This document shows, piece by piece, positions 15,764 through 26,887 of a stretch of DNA of 45,707 nt; the stretch's first letter is position 1; each line of letters starts with the position of its first letter. A program made the position numbers and the translations under genes. A model generated the notes under the pieces. That model searched no databases and was not told where the DNA came from. It saw only the letters and a program-made list of their open reading frames with translations. The DNA comes from Gemmatimonadota bacterium (GTDB lineage Bacteria; Gemmatimonadota; Gemmatimonadetes; Longimicrobiales; Gaopeijiaceae): the NCBI GenBank assembly GCA_009840215.1, contig VXOC01000266.1:1-45707 (forward strand). Reading direction: 5' to 3'.

Positions 15764-16135
15764 ATGCCCACTCTGAACCAGCTGGTGCGGAAGGGGCGCA
15801 AGCGGCTTGCCAGGAAGAACAAGTCGCCCGCGCTCCAGAAGAACCCCCAGAAGCGGGGGGTCTGCACCCGTGTGTACACCACCACCCCCAAGAAGCCCAA
15901 CTCCGCGCTGCGGAAGGTGGCTCGCGTGCGGCTGACCAACGGGTACGAGGTCACGGCGTACATCGGGGGCGAGGGTCACAACCTCCAGGAGCACTCCATC
16001 GTGCTGATTCGTGGGGGCCGGGTGCGGGATCTGCCCGGCGTGCGGTATCACATCGTCCGCGGAACGCTCGACACTTCGGGCGTGTCGGTCCGCAAGCAGG
16101 GACGGTCGAAGTACGGAGCCAAGCGGCCCAGGTAG
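15764..16135 (+). CDS. rpsL: Small-subunit ribosomal protein S12
   Basis: S12 sits in the decoding centre and controls accuracy. 123 residues, normal length. [15 protein letters not shown] opens it, then [19 protein letters not shown] with the wild-type Lys43 (E. coli numbering). In the second decoding loop the sequence is [13 protein letters not shown], so position 88 is Arg, where most bacteria have Lys. K88R is a known streptomycin-resistance change. The ATG at 15764 follows a structured leader. rpsG begins 24 bases after the stop. Confidence 0.97.
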   Translation: MPTLNQLVRKGRKRLARKNKSPALQKNPQKRGVCTRVYTTTPKKPNSALRKVARVRLTNGYEVTAYIGGEGHNLQEHSIVLIRGGRVRDLPGVRYHIVRGTLDTSGVSVRKQGRSKYGAKRPR

Positions 16136-16159
16136 GGCGCGCGGATTGGAGTTGACCTG

Positions 16160-16630
16160 ATGAGCCGCCGATCCCGAGCCATGCGCCGCGAGATTCCGGG
16201 CGATCCCCGCTTCGGGTCGCCGATCTGCCAGAAGTTCATCAACGGACTGATGCTGAACGGCAACAAGTCGCTGGCCGAAGGGATCTTCTACGAGGCGATG
16301 GACATCGTCGAGGAGAAGGCGGGCCAGCCCTCCATCAATGTCTTCCAACAGGCGCTCACCAACGCGAAGCCGGCTCTCGAGGTCAAGAGCCGTCGCGTCG
16401 GCGGCGCCACGTACCAGGTCCCCATCGAAGTGAGGCCCGAGCGGCGACAGGCGCTGGCGATCAAGTGGCTGATCGGGTTTTCGCGGAACCGGGGGGAACG
16501 AACCATGGCCCAGCGGTTGGCCGGCGAGCTTCTGGCTGCCAGCCGAGGGGAAGGCGCGACCGTAAAAAAGAAGGACGACACGCATCGGATGGCCGAAGCC
16601 AACAAAGCCTTTTCGCACTACCGCTGGTAG
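16160..16630 (+). CDS. rpsG: Small-subunit ribosomal protein S7
   Basis: S7 is the primary binder of the 3' major domain of 16S rRNA and organises the head. 156 residues, as usual. [28 protein letters not shown] opens it, [29 protein letters not shown] is the conserved rRNA-contact beta hairpin and helix, and [21 protein letters not shown] is the C-terminal signature. Second gene of the str operon. S7 represses this operon in E. coli; here the rpsL-rpsG spacer is only 24 bases and the strong hairpin lies downstream, before fusA. Confidence 0.97.
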   Translation: MSRRSRAMRREIPGDPRFGSPICQKFINGLMLNGNKSLAEGIFYEAMDIVEEKAGQPSINVFQQALTNAKPALEVKSRRVGGATYQVPIEVRPERRQALAIKWLIGFSRNRGERTMAQRLAGELLAASRGEGATVKKKDDTHRMAEANKAFSHYRW

Positions 16631-16637
16631 GCCGTCC

Positions 16638-16691
16638 GCCCGCAGCCGGCTCCCGAGGGGCCGGCCCGAAGGGAGAGGACCTCCGGCGGGC
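16638..16691 (+). promoter_or_regulatory. Strong hairpin between rpsG and fusA
   Basis: GCCGGCTCC (16645-16653) pairs with GGGGCCGGC (16657-16665) around a CGA loop, nine pairs including one G-T. It is enclosed by GCCCGC (16638-16643) with GCGGGC (16686-16691). The 107-base spacer then contains TTTGACAGG and GTTGACG but no convincing -10. It may be a pause or partial terminator, an RNA-processing signal, or an S7 target. No T-run follows. Confidence 0.45.
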
Positions 16692-16737
16692 AGCTGTTTG
16701 ACAGGCGCAGAACGACGAGAGTTGACGAAATAGAGAT

Positions 16738-18855
<2,118 letters not shown>

Positions 18856-18884
18856 CGGCCCCGCCGCAACAAACAGCTAACCGA

Positions 18885-20091
18885 AACACGGAGCAAGAAT
18901 GGCGAAGGAGACCTTCGAGCGAACGAAGCCGCACGTGAACGTGGGGACGATTGGCCACGTGGACCACGGGAAGACGACCTTGACGGCGGCGATCACGATG
19001 GCGCAGGCGAAGAAGTTCGGCGGGGACGCGGTGGAGTTCGACGAGATCGACAAGGCGCCGGAGGAGCGGGAGCGGGGCATCACGATCGCGACGGCGCACG
19101 TGGAGTACGAGACGGCGAACCGGCACTACGCGCACGTGGACTGTCCGGGCCACGCGGACTACGTGAAGAACATGATCACGGGCGCGGCTCAGATGGACGG
19201 AGCGATCCTGGTGGTGAGCGCGGCGGACGGCCCGATGCCGCAGACGCGCGAGCACATCCTGCTGGCGCGGCAGGTGAACGTGCCGCACATCGTGGTCTTC
19301 CTGAACAAGGTGGACATGGTGGACGACGAGGAGCTGCTTGAGCTGGTGGAGCTGGAGGTTCGGGAGCTGCTGAGCGAGTTCGACTTCCCCGGAGACGACC
19401 TGCCGGTGGTGATGGGGAGCGCGCTGCACGCGCTGGAGGCCGGTGGCGAGGGCGAGGCGGGCGCGTGCATCGACGAGCTGATGGATGCGATCGACACGTA
19501 CATTCCGCAGCCGGAGCGCGACATCGACAAAGCGTTCCTGATGCCGGTGGAGGACGTGTTCTCGATCACGGGCCGGGGCACGGTGGCGACGGGCCGGATC
19601 GAGCGCGGGGTGATCCACAAGGGTGACACGGTGGAGATCGTCGGGATGGGAGAGGACCGCAAGACGGTGGTGACGGGGGTGGAGATGTTCCGCAAGATCC
19701 TGGAGCAGGGCCAGGCGGGAGACAACGCGGGGCTGCTGCTGCGGGGTGTGGGCAAGACGGAGATCAGCCGGGGCCAGGTGCTGGCGATACCGGGATCGAT
19801 CACGCCGCACACGAAGTTCAAGGCGGAGGTGTACGTGCTGACGAAGGAGGAGGGGGGCCGTCACACGCCGTTCTTCCACGGGTACCGTCCGCAGTTCTAC
19901 TTTCGCACGACGGACGTGACGGGTTCGGCGATGCTGCCCGACGGGGTGGAGATGGTGATGCCGGGGGACAACGTGCAGATGGAAGTGGAGCTGATCACGC
20001 CGATCGCGATGGACGAGGAGCTTCGCTTCGCGATCCGGGAAGGCGGCCGGACCGTGGGCGCCGGCGTCGTCACCGCCATCATCGAGTAGAG
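18885..20091 (+). repeat. Long direct repeat, copy 2 (tuf and its ribosome binding site)
   Basis: Partner of 2594-3800, same strand, 1207 bases, apparently identical. Recombination between the two would delete or circularise about 16.3 kb carrying rpoBC and the L11 and str genes, so only gene conversion is tolerable. Confidence 0.9.
18899..20089 (+). CDS. tuf: Elongation factor Tu (copy 2)
   Basis: Same 396-residue protein as the copy at 2608, with the same G motifs ([29 protein letters not shown]). This is the tufA position, last gene of the str operon after fusA, as in E. coli. The leader before the repeat is only about 30 bases and lacks the hairpins seen before the other copy, so the two are probably controlled differently. 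The same G-ending codon bias is present, with the shift to C-ending codons in the last 15 or so codons. rpsJ starts 15 bases after the stop. Confidence 0.98.
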   Translation: MAKETFERTKPHVNVGTIGHVDHGKTTLTAAITMAQAKKFGGDAVEFDEIDKAPEERERGITIATAHVEYETANRHYAHVDCPGHADYVKNMITGAAQMDGAILVVSAADGPMPQTREHILLARQVNVPHIVVFLNKVDMVDDEELLELVELEVRELLSEFDFPGDDLPVVMGSALHALEAGGEGEAGACIDELMDAIDTYIPQPERDIDKAFLMPVEDVFSITGRGTVATGRIERGVIHKGDTVEIVGMGEDRKTVVTGVEMFRKILEQGQAGDNAGLLLRGVGKTEISRGQVLAIPGSITPHTKFKAEVYVLTKEEGGRHTPFFHGYRPQFYFRTTDVTGSAMLPDGVEMVMPGDNVQMEVELITPIAMDEELRFAIREGGRTVGAGVVTAIIE

Positions 20092-20104
20092 GAATACGGG
20101 AACC

Positions 20105-20479
20105 ATGGCACGGACACGCAGCACGGGCCCCCCGCCGGCAAAGGCACAGCAGGGGTCGGCAACCAAGGGCATGAGCAACCGGATCCGGATTCGCCTCAAG
20201 GCCTTCGACCACTGGGTGGTGGACCAGACGGCTGCCGACATCGTGCGCACCGCTCAGAAGACCGGCGCCACGATTCGCGGGCCGATCCCCCTGCCCACGC
20301 GGCGCCAGCGGTGGACCGTGCTGCGTTCGCCCCACATCGACAAGAAGAGCCGGGAGCAGTTCGAGCTGAGGACCCACAAGCGCCTCATCGACATCGTCGA
20401 GAGCCGCCCCCAGACCATCGACGCGCTGACGAAGCTCGATCTTCCGGCAGGCGTGGACGTCGAGATCAAGGTGGATTGA
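20105..20479 (+). CDS. rpsJ: Small-subunit ribosomal protein S10
   Basis: S10 is in the 30S head and, as NusE, takes part in antitermination with NusB. The conserved part starts at [17 protein letters not shown] and includes [19 protein letters not shown] and [18 protein letters not shown]. The ATG at 20105 gives 124 residues, about 22 more than usual, with a low-complexity N terminus ([19 protein letters not shown]). GGGAACC precedes this ATG. An internal ATG at 20171 would give the usual length of 102 but has poor spacing from its GGG. Start uncertain; identity is not. Confidence 0.95.
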   Translation: MARTRSTGPPPAKAQQGSATKGMSNRIRIRLKAFDHWVVDQTAADIVRTAQKTGATIRGPIPLPTRRQRWTVLRSPHIDKKSREQFELRTHKRLIDIVESRPQTIDALTKLDLPAGVDVEIKVD

Positions 20480-20482
20480 ACG

Positions 20483-21100
20483 ATGCCAGGACTGATTGGC
20501 AGGAAGATCGGGATGACACGGGTCTTCACGGATGCGGGCCGGTCGGTTCCCGTTACCGTGCTCGAGGCGGGACCATGTACCGTGGTTCAGGTCAAGAGCC
20601 AAGACTCCGACGGCTACGAGGCGGTCCAGGTCGGGTTCGGCGAGCGGAAGCACAAGCATGCAACCAGACCCGAGCTGGGTCATGCGGCCAAGGCGGGTCT
20701 GGACGCGGCGCCCCGTCACCTGCGGGAATTCGCGCCCGAACAGGGAGGCGCCTATGAACCCGGCCAGGAGTTGACGGTAGAGCTGTTCGAGACCGGTCAG
20801 ATGGTGAAGGTGACCGGGGTCACCAAGGGAAGGGGCTTCCAGGGTGTGGTGAAGCGGTATGGGTTCGCCGGAAGGCCCGCTTCACACGGCCACCCCATGT
20901 CCCGCAACCCGGGCTCGATGGGACCGGGCACCGACCCGTCGCGGGTGATCAAGGGCAAGAAGCTTCCCGGCCGCATGGGCGGGAAGAGGAAGACGATCCG
21001 CAACGTGGAGGTCGTGCGGATCGATTCGGAGAGGAACCTGCTCTTCATCAGGGGAGGGGTTCCAGGCAGCAGGAACAGCTACGTCCTGATCCGACAATAG
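20483..21100 (+). CDS. rplC: Large-subunit ribosomal protein L3
   Basis: L3 helps start 50S assembly and reaches toward the peptidyl-transferase centre. 205 residues. [19 protein letters not shown] opens it. [26 protein letters not shown] and [23 protein letters not shown] are the L3 signature with the extended loop. Starts 3 bases after rpsJ. It is followed, unusually for an S10 operon, by 252 non-coding bases before rplD. Confidence 0.97.
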   Translation: MPGLIGRKIGMTRVFTDAGRSVPVTVLEAGPCTVVQVKSQDSDGYEAVQVGFGERKHKHATRPELGHAAKAGLDAAPRHLREFAPEQGGAYEPGQELTVELFETGQMVKVTGVTKGRGFQGVVKRYGFAGRPASHGHPMSRNPGSMGPGTDPSRVIKGKKLPGRMGGKRKTIRNVEVVRIDSERNLLFIRGGVPGSRNSYVLIRQ

Positions 21101-21228
21101 GCAGCCCATGAACAGAATCCCCCCGGCATTCGAGCGGCGAGGCATCCAGGCTGGGCCGCTTTGCTCGCCGGTTCACACTGTAAAGACAACATTACAAAAT
21201 GTCATGTTCAGTATACATATTCTGTCCC

Positions 21229-21352
21229 TGAGGCTTCGCTCTGCGTTGCTCCTCCGCCGAATAGCCCTGCTATTCGCCCCTCGTCGCGCCTTGCCAGCCC
21301 GGCGCCTCACCGCTCTCGGTGCTCGGGCGGCTCTGCCCACGGACTGCTGACC
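21229..21352. repeat. REP-like dispersed repeat, copy A (full length)
   Basis: The unit lies between rplC and rplD. Its left part has a perfect hairpin, CGAATAG (21258-21264) with CTATTCG (21270-21276). Its right part (about 21287-21339) shares a run of 27 identical bases, beginning CCTTGCCAGCCCGG, with the copy at 37717-37773, and a looser match with 39730-39778. A second hairpin, CCGCTC with GGGCGG, lies near 21311-21331. The unit ends with GGACTGCTGACC against the rplD ATG. The preceding 21165-21228 is AT-rich (TATACA at 21212-21217) and unlike anything nearby. Confidence 0.65.
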
Positions 21353-22051
21353 ATGTACCAGGCATCCTACTTCAAGACGGACGGTTCCGCGGGGTCGGAG
21401 GTGACGCTTCCGGAATCCCTCTTCAACGGCGTCATCCACGAAGGTGCGCTTCACCAGGCCGTCACCGCCTACCTGGCGAACCAGCGCCAGGGCACCGCCT
21501 CGAAGAGGAATCGCAGCGCGGTCAGGGGCGGCAGCCGCAAGCCGTGGCGCCAGAAGGGAACGGGCCGCGCCCGGCAGGGCACCATTCGCGCGGTCCAGTG
21601 GAGAGGCGGAGGCAGGGCGTTTCCTCCGCAGCCCCGCTCGTGGACGCAGAAGATTCCGAAGCGGGTCCGCGCTCTGGCGCGCACCTCGGCCTTCAACAGC
21701 CGTGCGGTGGAGGGACGGGTGGCCGTCATCGAGGGCTTCGACTTCGAGGCCCCGAAAACACGTGAGCTCACGAAGCTGCTCGACAAGCTCGACCAGCCCG
21801 GCAAGATCCTCTTCCTGACCCACGGCGTGAACCGTGACCTTTATCTATCGGGGCGCAACCTCGCCGGAGTGCGGGTTCTGCCCTTCGGCACCGAGTCGCC
21901 CTACGACGTGGTGTGGTCCGGGACGCTGGTCATCGAGGAAGCCGCGCTGGAAACGCTGGGCGACGCCCCCGCGCAGGAGGAGCGCGCAAGGCGCCGGCCG
22001 CTGCAGCGTGAGACCGCGGCCGAGCCGGAAGCAGACGGGGAGGCGGCCTGA
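21353..22051 (+). CDS. rplD: Large-subunit ribosomal protein L4
   Basis: L4 lines the exit tunnel and in E. coli represses the S10 operon. From ATG 21353 it has 232 residues, about 25 more than usual because of an Arg/Glu-rich tail (after about 205). The core signature is NRSAVRGGSRKPWRQKGTGRARQG followed in the same frame by RGGGRAFPPQPRSW, the tunnel loop. The open frame extends back to 21161, but that part only translates the repeat, so the start was set at the MYQASYF family start. There is no clear ribosome binding site. The stop overlaps the rplW ATG (TGATG). Confidence 0.93.
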   Translation: MYQASYFKTDGSAGSEVTLPESLFNGVIHEGALHQAVTAYLANQRQGTASKRNRSAVRGGSRKPWRQKGTGRARQGTIRAVQWRGGGRAFPPQPRSWTQKIPKRVRALARTSAFNSRAVEGRVAVIEGFDFEAPKTRELTKLLDKLDQPGKILFLTHGVNRDLYLSGRNLAGVRVLPFGTESPYDVVWSGTLVIEEAALETLGDAPAQEERARRRPLQRETAAEPEADGEAA

Positions 22052-22359
22052 TGCGTGAAGCCTACGACGTGATCGTGGCCCCGGTCGTGACCGAGAAGAC
22101 CACCGCACAGATGGATGCGAGCCTCTATACGTTCATTGTGAACGAGCGTGCCAACAAGCATGAGATCGCCCGGGCTGTCGAGGCGCTGTGGGACGTGAAG
22201 GTGACCGACGTCCGCACCATGCGGTATCCGGGGAAGGCCAAGCGCGCGCTGCTGGGCCGGATGGTGAAGAACTGGGAGCTGGGCCGCACACCGTCCTACA
22301 AGAAGGCGGTGGTACAGCTGGTCCAGGGCGACGAGATCGAACTGTACGAGATGGGTTGA
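22051..22359 (+). CDS. rplW: Large-subunit ribosomal protein L23
   Basis: L23 forms the docking site for trigger factor and SRP at the tunnel exit. 102 residues. [22 protein letters not shown] is the family start, [26 protein letters not shown] is the conserved middle, and the [21 protein letters not shown] loop is present. It overlaps the rplD stop by one base, so coupled translation is likely. rplB follows 4 bases later. Confidence 0.96.
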   Translation: MREAYDVIVAPVVTEKTTAQMDASLYTFIVNERANKHEIARAVEALWDVKVTDVRTMRYPGKAKRALLGRMVKNWELGRTPSYKKAVVQLVQGDEIELYEMG

Positions 22360-22363
22360 TCCG

Positions 22364-23203
22364 ATGGCGCTGAAGAAATTCAAACCCGTGACCCCCGGGA
22401 CGCGCTTCCGGTCGATAACGGCCAGGGAAGCGGTGACCCGCAAGGGCCCCGAGAAGTCGCTGACGGAGCCGCTGAAGCGCTCCGGCGGGCGGAACCACCA
22501 CGGCCGGATTACCGTGCGAAGGCGCGGCGGCGGCAACAAGCGCCGCTATCGCAAGGTGGACTTCAAGCGGAACAAGCACGGCGTCAGGGGACGGATCGCC
22601 GAGATCGAGTACGATCCCAACCGCTCCGCGCTCATCGCACTGGTGCACTACGAGGATGGCGAGAAGCGCTACATCCTCTATGTGCGCGGCATGGGGGTCG
22701 GCGATGTGATCTCGTCGGGTCCCGACGCGGACATCCGGCCGGGCAACACGCTGCCGCTTGATCGGATCCCCCTCGGCACGACCGTTCACAACGTCGAGAT
22801 GAAGCCGGGCAAGGGCGGGCAGATGGCGCGCAGCGCCGGAGCAGGCGTCCAGATCGTTGCCCGGGAGGGCGACTACGTGACGCTGCGCCTCCCCTCCACC
22901 GAGGTTCGCCGGATCCACAGGAGGTGCCTCGCCACGGTGGGCCAGGTCGGCAACGTGGACCATAGCCTCCAGTCGCTGGGCAAGGCCGGTGCCAGCCGCT
23001 GGCGGGGGCGCCGTCCCAAGGTGCGGGGCGTGGCCATGAACCCGGTCGACCATCCCCTGGGCGGGGGTGAGGGGAAGGCGTCGGGTGGCCGTCCGCCTGT
23101 GACTCCCTGGGGCAAGCCCGAGGGCAGGAAGACCCGCAAGAAGAAGAAGCTGTCGAACAAGTTCATCGTCCGTGGACGCAAGCGCGGCAAGGCGACGCGC
23201 TGA
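22364..23203 (+). CDS. rplB: Large-subunit ribosomal protein L2
   Basis: L2 supports subunit joining and the peptidyl-transferase centre. 279 residues, normal. It shows [16 protein letters not shown] at the start, [17 protein letters not shown], and the C-terminal [18 protein letters not shown] that carries the critical His (E. coli His229). The next His of the common DHPHGGG motif is Leu here. The tail is the usual basic [20 protein letters not shown]. Confidence 0.97.
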   Translation: MALKKFKPVTPGTRFRSITAREAVTRKGPEKSLTEPLKRSGGRNHHGRITVRRRGGGNKRRYRKVDFKRNKHGVRGRIAEIEYDPNRSALIALVHYEDGEKRYILYVRGMGVGDVISSGPDADIRPGNTLPLDRIPLGTTVHNVEMKPGKGGQMARSAGAGVQIVAREGDYVTLRLPSTEVRRIHRRCLATVGQVGNVDHSLQSLGKAGASRWRGRRPKVRGVAMNPVDHPLGGGEGKASGGRPPVTPWGKPEGRKTRKKKKLSNKFIVRGRKRGKATR

Positions 23204-23233
23204 CCATGGGCTGCACGGAGACCGGATAGAAAC

Positions 23234-23518
23234 ATGCCGCGAAGCGTCAGGAAGGGGCCGTTCATCGACGAGAAGCTGCTCCGCAAGGTGGAGCTCATGA
23301 ACGCCCGCAACGAGAGGACGGTGATCAGAACCTGGTCCCGCGCCTCGACCATTTCACCCGATTTCGTGGGGCACACCATCGCGGTCCACAACGGCAACAA
23401 GTTCATCCCCGTGTACATCAGCGAGAACATGGTCGGTCACAAGCTCGGCGAATTCTCCCCCACCAGGCTGTTCCGCGGACACGGCGGCAAGCTGGCCGAC
23501 AAGCGGGCGAGGAGGTGA
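23234..23518 (+). CDS. rpsS: Small-subunit ribosomal protein S19
   Basis: S19 is a head protein contacting 23S rRNA at the A-site finger. 94 residues. [20 protein letters not shown], then the signature [30 protein letters not shown], then FRGHGG. The end AGGAGGTGA doubles as a ribosome binding site for rplV. Thirty bases separate it from rplB. Confidence 0.97.
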   Translation: MPRSVRKGPFIDEKLLRKVELMNARNERTVIRTWSRASTISPDFVGHTIAVHNGNKFIPVYISENMVGHKLGEFSPTRLFRGHGGKLADKRARR

Positions 23519-23883
23519 TGGCTTTCACCATGGAAGCGCGTGCGATCGCGAAGGAGATCAGGATGAGCCCCCGCAAGGTCAGGCTGGTTGCCGACCAGAT
23601 CAGGGGACGCCCGGTGAACGAGGCCATTTCCCTGCTGCAGTTTTCCAGGAAGGCGGCGGCCACGCCGATCGACAAGACGCTGCGGTCCGCCGTGGCCAAC
23701 GCCCGGGAGAAGGCCGACCTGGAAGGGGATTCCGTGGACATCGACGAGCTCGTGGTCAGCCGCGTATTCGTCGACGCAGGCCGCACTCTGAAGCGGTGGC
23801 GGGCGGGCGCGATGGGCCGTGCGACCCCGCGGCGCCGGAGAACGAGCCACATCACCGTGGTTGTGACCACGGAGGAGGACTAG
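23518..23883 (+). CDS. rplV: Large-subunit ribosomal protein L22
   Basis: L22 lines the exit tunnel. The core is ARAIAKEIRMSPRKVRLVADQIRGR and the C-terminal RRRTSHITVVVTTEE. Three starts compete: GTG 23515, ATG 23518 (TGATG overlap with rpsS, 121 residues) and ATG 23530. The last matches the usual family N terminus (MEARAIAKE) and lies 14 bases after AGGAGG. I list the ATG that overlaps the stop, with 23530 nearly as likely. rpsC begins 3 bases after the stop. Confidence 0.94.
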   Translation: MAFTMEARAIAKEIRMSPRKVRLVADQIRGRPVNEAISLLQFSRKAAATPIDKTLRSAVANAREKADLEGDSVDIDELVVSRVFVDAGRTLKRWRAGAMGRATPRRRRTSHITVVVTTEED

Positions 23884-23886
23884 AGG

Positions 23887-24552
23887 ATGGGCCAGAAAAC
23901 CCACCCCCATGGATTCCGGCTCGGGATCGTCGCGGACTGGCGTTCCAGGTGGTACGCGGAGCGGGAATACCCCGCGCTCCTGAAGGAGGACCAGGTCATA
24001 CGCACCTATCTCCACCGGCGCCTGCACCACGCGGCACTCGCCACCGTGGAGATCGCGCGCAAGCCTTCGAAGCTGGTCGTCACGCTGCACACCGCGCGGC
24101 CCGGCGTCGTGATCGGGAAGCGCGGCGCCGAAGTGGACAAGCTCCGCGACGAGCTGGCCGTCCTGACGAACAGCGAAGTCTCGGTCAACGTCGAGGAGAT
24201 CAAGCGTCCCGAGATGAATGCCCGCCTGGTCGCCGACAACGTCGCCCACCAGATCCGGCAGCGCATCTCGTACCGGCGCGCCATGAAACGCGCGGTCCAG
24301 TCGGCCATGCGCGCCGGCGCCGAGGGGATCCGCATCCAGTGTGCGGGCCGCCTGGGCGGGGCCGAGATCGCGCGTACCGAGGGGTACAACGAAGGCCGCG
24401 TGCCCCTGCACACCCTGCGGGCCAGGATCGACTACTCACACGTGCAGGCACGGACGACGTACGGCGTGGTCGGGGTGAAGTGCTGGATCTTCAAGGGTGA
24501 AGTGATCGAGGACCGCTTCGGCCGCACCTACTCGGCCGGGCCGGGCGCCTGA
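23887..24552 (+). CDS. rpsC: Small-subunit ribosomal protein S3
   Basis: S3 guards the mRNA entry channel. 221 residues. It starts [24 protein letters not shown], has a KH domain with [20 protein letters not shown] (about 73-92), and a C-terminal domain with [21 protein letters not shown] and [11 protein letters not shown]. Order rplV-rpsC-rplP is canonical. Confidence 0.97.
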   Translation: MGQKTHPHGFRLGIVADWRSRWYAEREYPALLKEDQVIRTYLHRRLHHAALATVEIARKPSKLVVTLHTARPGVVIGKRGAEVDKLRDELAVLTNSEVSVNVEEIKRPEMNARLVADNVAHQIRQRISYRRAMKRAVQSAMRAGAEGIRIQCAGRLGGAEIARTEGYNEGRVPLHTLRARIDYSHVQARTTYGVVGVKCWIFKGEVIEDRFGRTYSAGPGA

Positions 24553-24567
24553 AGAGGAGAAGAGAGA

Positions 24568-24984
24568 ATGCTGGCACCGAAGCGGATACGGCGCAGGAAG
24601 ACCCACAAGGGCAAGATGCGCGGAAAGGCGTACCGGGGGAATCGGGTGTCCTTCGGCCAGTACGGCCTGCAGGCGCTCGAGGCGAGCTGGATCACCAATC
24701 GTCAGATCGAGTCGGCCCGTGTGGCGATCACCCGGCACGTGAGGAGGGGCGGAAAGGTTTGGATCCGCATCTTCCCGGACAAGCCCGTCACGAAAAAGCC
24801 GGCCGAGACCCGCATGGGGAAGGGGAAGGGCAATCCCGAGGAGTGGGTCGCGGTGGTGAAGCCCGGCCGCATCATGTTCGAGCTGGAGGGTGTTTCGGCC
24901 GACATCGCCCGGAGGGCCATGCAGCTGGCCTCCTTCAAGCTGCCCGTGAAGACGCGTTTCGTCGAACGGGAAACGCAGCTCTAG
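24568..24984 (+). CDS. rplP: Large-subunit ribosomal protein L16
   Basis: L16 positions the A-site tRNA near the peptidyl-transferase centre. 138 residues, normal. It starts [59 protein letters not shown] is the family signature, and [16 protein letters not shown] ends it. A good GAAGAGGAGAAGAGAGA stretch precedes the ATG. Confidence 0.97.
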   Translation: MLAPKRIRRRKTHKGKMRGKAYRGNRVSFGQYGLQALEASWITNRQIESARVAITRHVRRGGKVWIRIFPDKPVTKKPAETRMGKGKGNPEEWVAVVKPGRIMFELEGVSADIARRAMQLASFKLPVKTRFVERETQL

Positions 24985-25018
24985 ACGAGGACTCGAGTAC
25001 CATCATGGGAGCGATACA

Positions 25019-25228
25019 GTGAAGGCAGAGGAAGTCAGAGAGCTGGAAGACGCGGAGCTGGAGCACCGGCTGGGCGAGCTCAAGCTCGAGCAGTTCCGCC
25101 TCCGTTTTCGCAGCGGGATCATGCAGCTGGAGAACCCGCGTCTGCGGCGGGAGATTCGGCGCGACATCGCCCGCATCAAGACGATCCTGCACGAGCGGCG
25201 GGACGGTGAGCCAGGTGGAGAATCATGA
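25019..25228 (+). CDS. rpmC: Large-subunit ribosomal protein L29
   Basis: Small two-helix protein at the tunnel exit beside L23. The GTG at 25019 gives 69 residues; an ATG 15 bases earlier is closed by a stop after five codons. GGAG lies 7 bases upstream. The [30 protein letters not shown] segment and [19 protein letters not shown] fit the family well. Its stop overlaps the rpsQ start (ATGA). Confidence 0.95.
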   Translation: MKAEEVRELEDAELEHRLGELKLEQFRLRFRSGIMQLENPRLRREIRRDIARIKTILHERRDGEPGGES

Positions 25229-25518
25229 GCGACGGCGCAAGGGAAACGGTTTTGGAAGCAAGCAGCGAACGGAGAGGACGCAAGATCCGCACGGGTGTCG
25301 TGGTGGGAGACCGGGCCCACAAGACGGTCACCGTCATGGTGGAGCGCCGGTTCGCCCATCCCCTCTACGGGAAGCAGGTCAAGCGCACGAAGAAGTACCA
25401 CGCGCACGATGAAGCGAACGAGTACCGGATGGGCGACAAGGTCTCGATCATGGAGACGCGTCCCCTTTCGAAGACGAAACGGTGGCGCGTCGTCGAACTG
25501 ATCGAACGGCCCGACTGA
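25225..25518 (+). CDS. rpsQ: Small-subunit ribosomal protein S17
   Basis: OB-fold protein binding 16S rRNA helices 7 and 11. 97 residues, with an N-terminal extension of about 15 ([15 protein letters not shown]). Core features are [32 protein letters not shown] and [30 protein letters not shown]. The ATG overlaps the rpmC stop by 4 bases. Confidence 0.96.
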   Translation: MSDGARETVLEASSERRGRKIRTGVVVGDRAHKTVTVMVERRFAHPLYGKQVKRTKKYHAHDEANEYRMGDKVSIMETRPLSKTKRWRVVELIERPD

Positions 25519-25548
25519 CGCCCTGCCGGCAGAAGACGAGATGATCCG

Positions 25549-25917
25549 ATGATCCAACAGGAATCGATGCTGAAGATCGCCGACAACACTGGCGCCAAGC
25601 GCGCGCTCTGTATCCGTGTGCTCGGCGGGTCGCGGCGGCGCTACGCCCGGATCGGTGACCGCGTCATCGTCACCATCAAGGACGCGGTGCCCAACGCGCC
25701 GGTGAAACGGGGCGAAGTCATGGAGGCGGTGGTCGTGCGCACAGCCAAGGAAATGCGGCGCCGTGACGGCACCTACATCCGCTTCGACGACAACGCGGCC
25801 GTGCTCATCAACGCGCAGAAGGAGCCCCGGGGAACGCGCATCTTCGGCCCGGTCGGCCGCGAGCTCCGCGAGAAACGCTACATGAGAATCGTCTCCCTGG
25901 CTCCGGAGGTCCTGTGA
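25549..25917 (+). CDS. rplN: Large-subunit ribosomal protein L14
   Basis: L14 lies at the subunit interface and binds the silencing factor RsfS in other bacteria. 122 residues, exactly typical. It starts [28 protein letters not shown]. The middle signature is [35 protein letters not shown]. The end is [16 protein letters not shown]. Its end carries GGAGG, which serves rplX. Confidence 0.97.
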   Translation: MIQQESMLKIADNTGAKRALCIRVLGGSRRRYARIGDRVIVTIKDAVPNAPVKRGEVMEAVVVRTAKEMRRRDGTYIRFDDNAAVLINAQKEPRGTRIFGPVGRELREKRYMRIVSLAPEVL

Positions 25918-26255
25918 TGGCCCGAGGAACCAGCAGAATCGCCAGGGGCGACCGCGTCCGGGTTATCCGCGGCAACCACCGCGACGCCGAGGGTACCGTG
26001 CTCAGGATGCTCCGCAAGACGGACCAGGTGGTGATCCAGGGAGTGAACATGCGCAAGCGCCACTCGCGGCCCACCCAGGCCAATCCCGAGGGCGGCATCA
26101 TCACCTTCGAGGCGCCGATCCACATCTCCAACGTGATGCTCATCGACCCCTCCAGCGACGAGGCGAGCCGCATCCGCATCCGCGTCGAGCCGGACGGCCT
26201 CAAGGAGCGGATCGCGGTCAGGAGCGGCAACCCCATACCGAGGAACCAGCCATGA
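25917..26255 (+). CDS. rplX: Large-subunit ribosomal protein L24
   Basis: Assembly-initiating 50S protein with a KOW motif (RGDRVRVIRGNHRDAEGTVLRM, about 9-30). ATG 25917 gives 112 residues, overlaps the rplN stop (TGATG) and has GGAGG 7 bases upstream; a GTG at 25914 is less likely. The middle RKRHSRPTQANPEGGIITFEAPIHISNVMLIDP is characteristic. The stop overlaps the rplE ATG. Confidence 0.95.
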   Translation: MARGTSRIARGDRVRVIRGNHRDAEGTVLRMLRKTDQVVIQGVNMRKRHSRPTQANPEGGIITFEAPIHISNVMLIDPSSDEASRIRIRVEPDGLKERIAVRSGNPIPRNQP

Positions 26256-26887
26256 CCCCCCGCAAGTCCGCCAAGCGCAACGGAGGACCGGCCGGGAGCA
26301 GGTCGCCCGTGGCGATCGAACCGCGCCTGCTGTCGCACTACAGGGACGTGGCGCGGGCGGCGTTGCAGGAACAGTTCGGCTACGCGAACCCCCATCAGAT
26401 CCCGGAGGTCGTCAAGGTGACGCTGAACGTCGGGGTGGGGGAAGCCAGCCGTGACCGGAAGCTCATCGAGTCGGTGGCGGGCGAACTGGCGGTGATTTCC
26501 GGGCAGAAGGCCGTTATCACACGGGCGCGCCGCTCCATCTCGAACTTCAGGCTTCGCGAAGGCATGCCGGTCGGAGCGACCGTGACGTTGCGCCGACGGG
26601 GCATGTGGGAGTTCCTGGATCGCTTCGTCTCGGTCGCGGTCCCGCGGATTCGCGACTTCCGGGGCCTGAACACGCGCTCCTTCGACGGCCGCGGCAACTT
26701 CACCGTGGGCATCAGGGAGCAGATCATCTTCCCCGAGGTCGACTACGACAAGGTGCGGCAGATTCACGGCATGGACGTGACCATCGTCACGTCGACCGAC
26801 AAGGACGACCAGGCCTACGCCCTCCTGCGCCAGCTGGGGTTCCCCTTCCGGGGCGAAGTCCCGGTCATCATCGGGGCCAACTCATGA
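26252..26887 (+). CDS. rplE: Large-subunit ribosomal protein L5
   Basis: L5 binds 5S rRNA and touches the P-site tRNA. 211 residues, about 30 longer than usual because of a basic N terminus (MTPRKSAKRNGGPAGSRS) before the family start near LLSHYRDVARAALQEQFGY. Signature parts are PEVVKVTLNVGVGEASRD, SISNFRLREGMPVGATVTLR and the end EVDYDKVRQIHGMDVTIVTST. It is coupled to rplX by an ATGA overlap. rpsN, expected next, is missing. Confidence 0.95.
   Translation: MTPRKSAKRNGGPAGSRSPVAIEPRLLSHYRDVARAALQEQFGYANPHQIPEVVKVTLNVGVGEASRDRKLIESVAGELAVISGQKAVITRARRSISNFRLREGMPVGATVTLRRRGMWEFLDRFVSVAVPRIRDFRGLNTRSFDGRGNFTVGIREQIIFPEVDYDKVRQIHGMDVTIVTSTDKDDQAYALLRQLGFPFRGEVPVIIGANS

Noticed and set aside
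16697-16735. Promoter before fusA (TTGACA near 16698)
   Set aside because: No -10 at an acceptable distance; the nearest AT-rich hexamer is over 25 bases away.
21161-21352. N-terminal extension of rplD by 64 codons
   Set aside because: It only translates the AT-rich stretch and the repeat; family similarity starts at the ATG at 21353.
22500-23130. DHPLGGG instead of DHPHGGG in L2 as a functional anomaly
   Set aside because: The critical His is kept, and the following position varies among bacteria as far as I recall.
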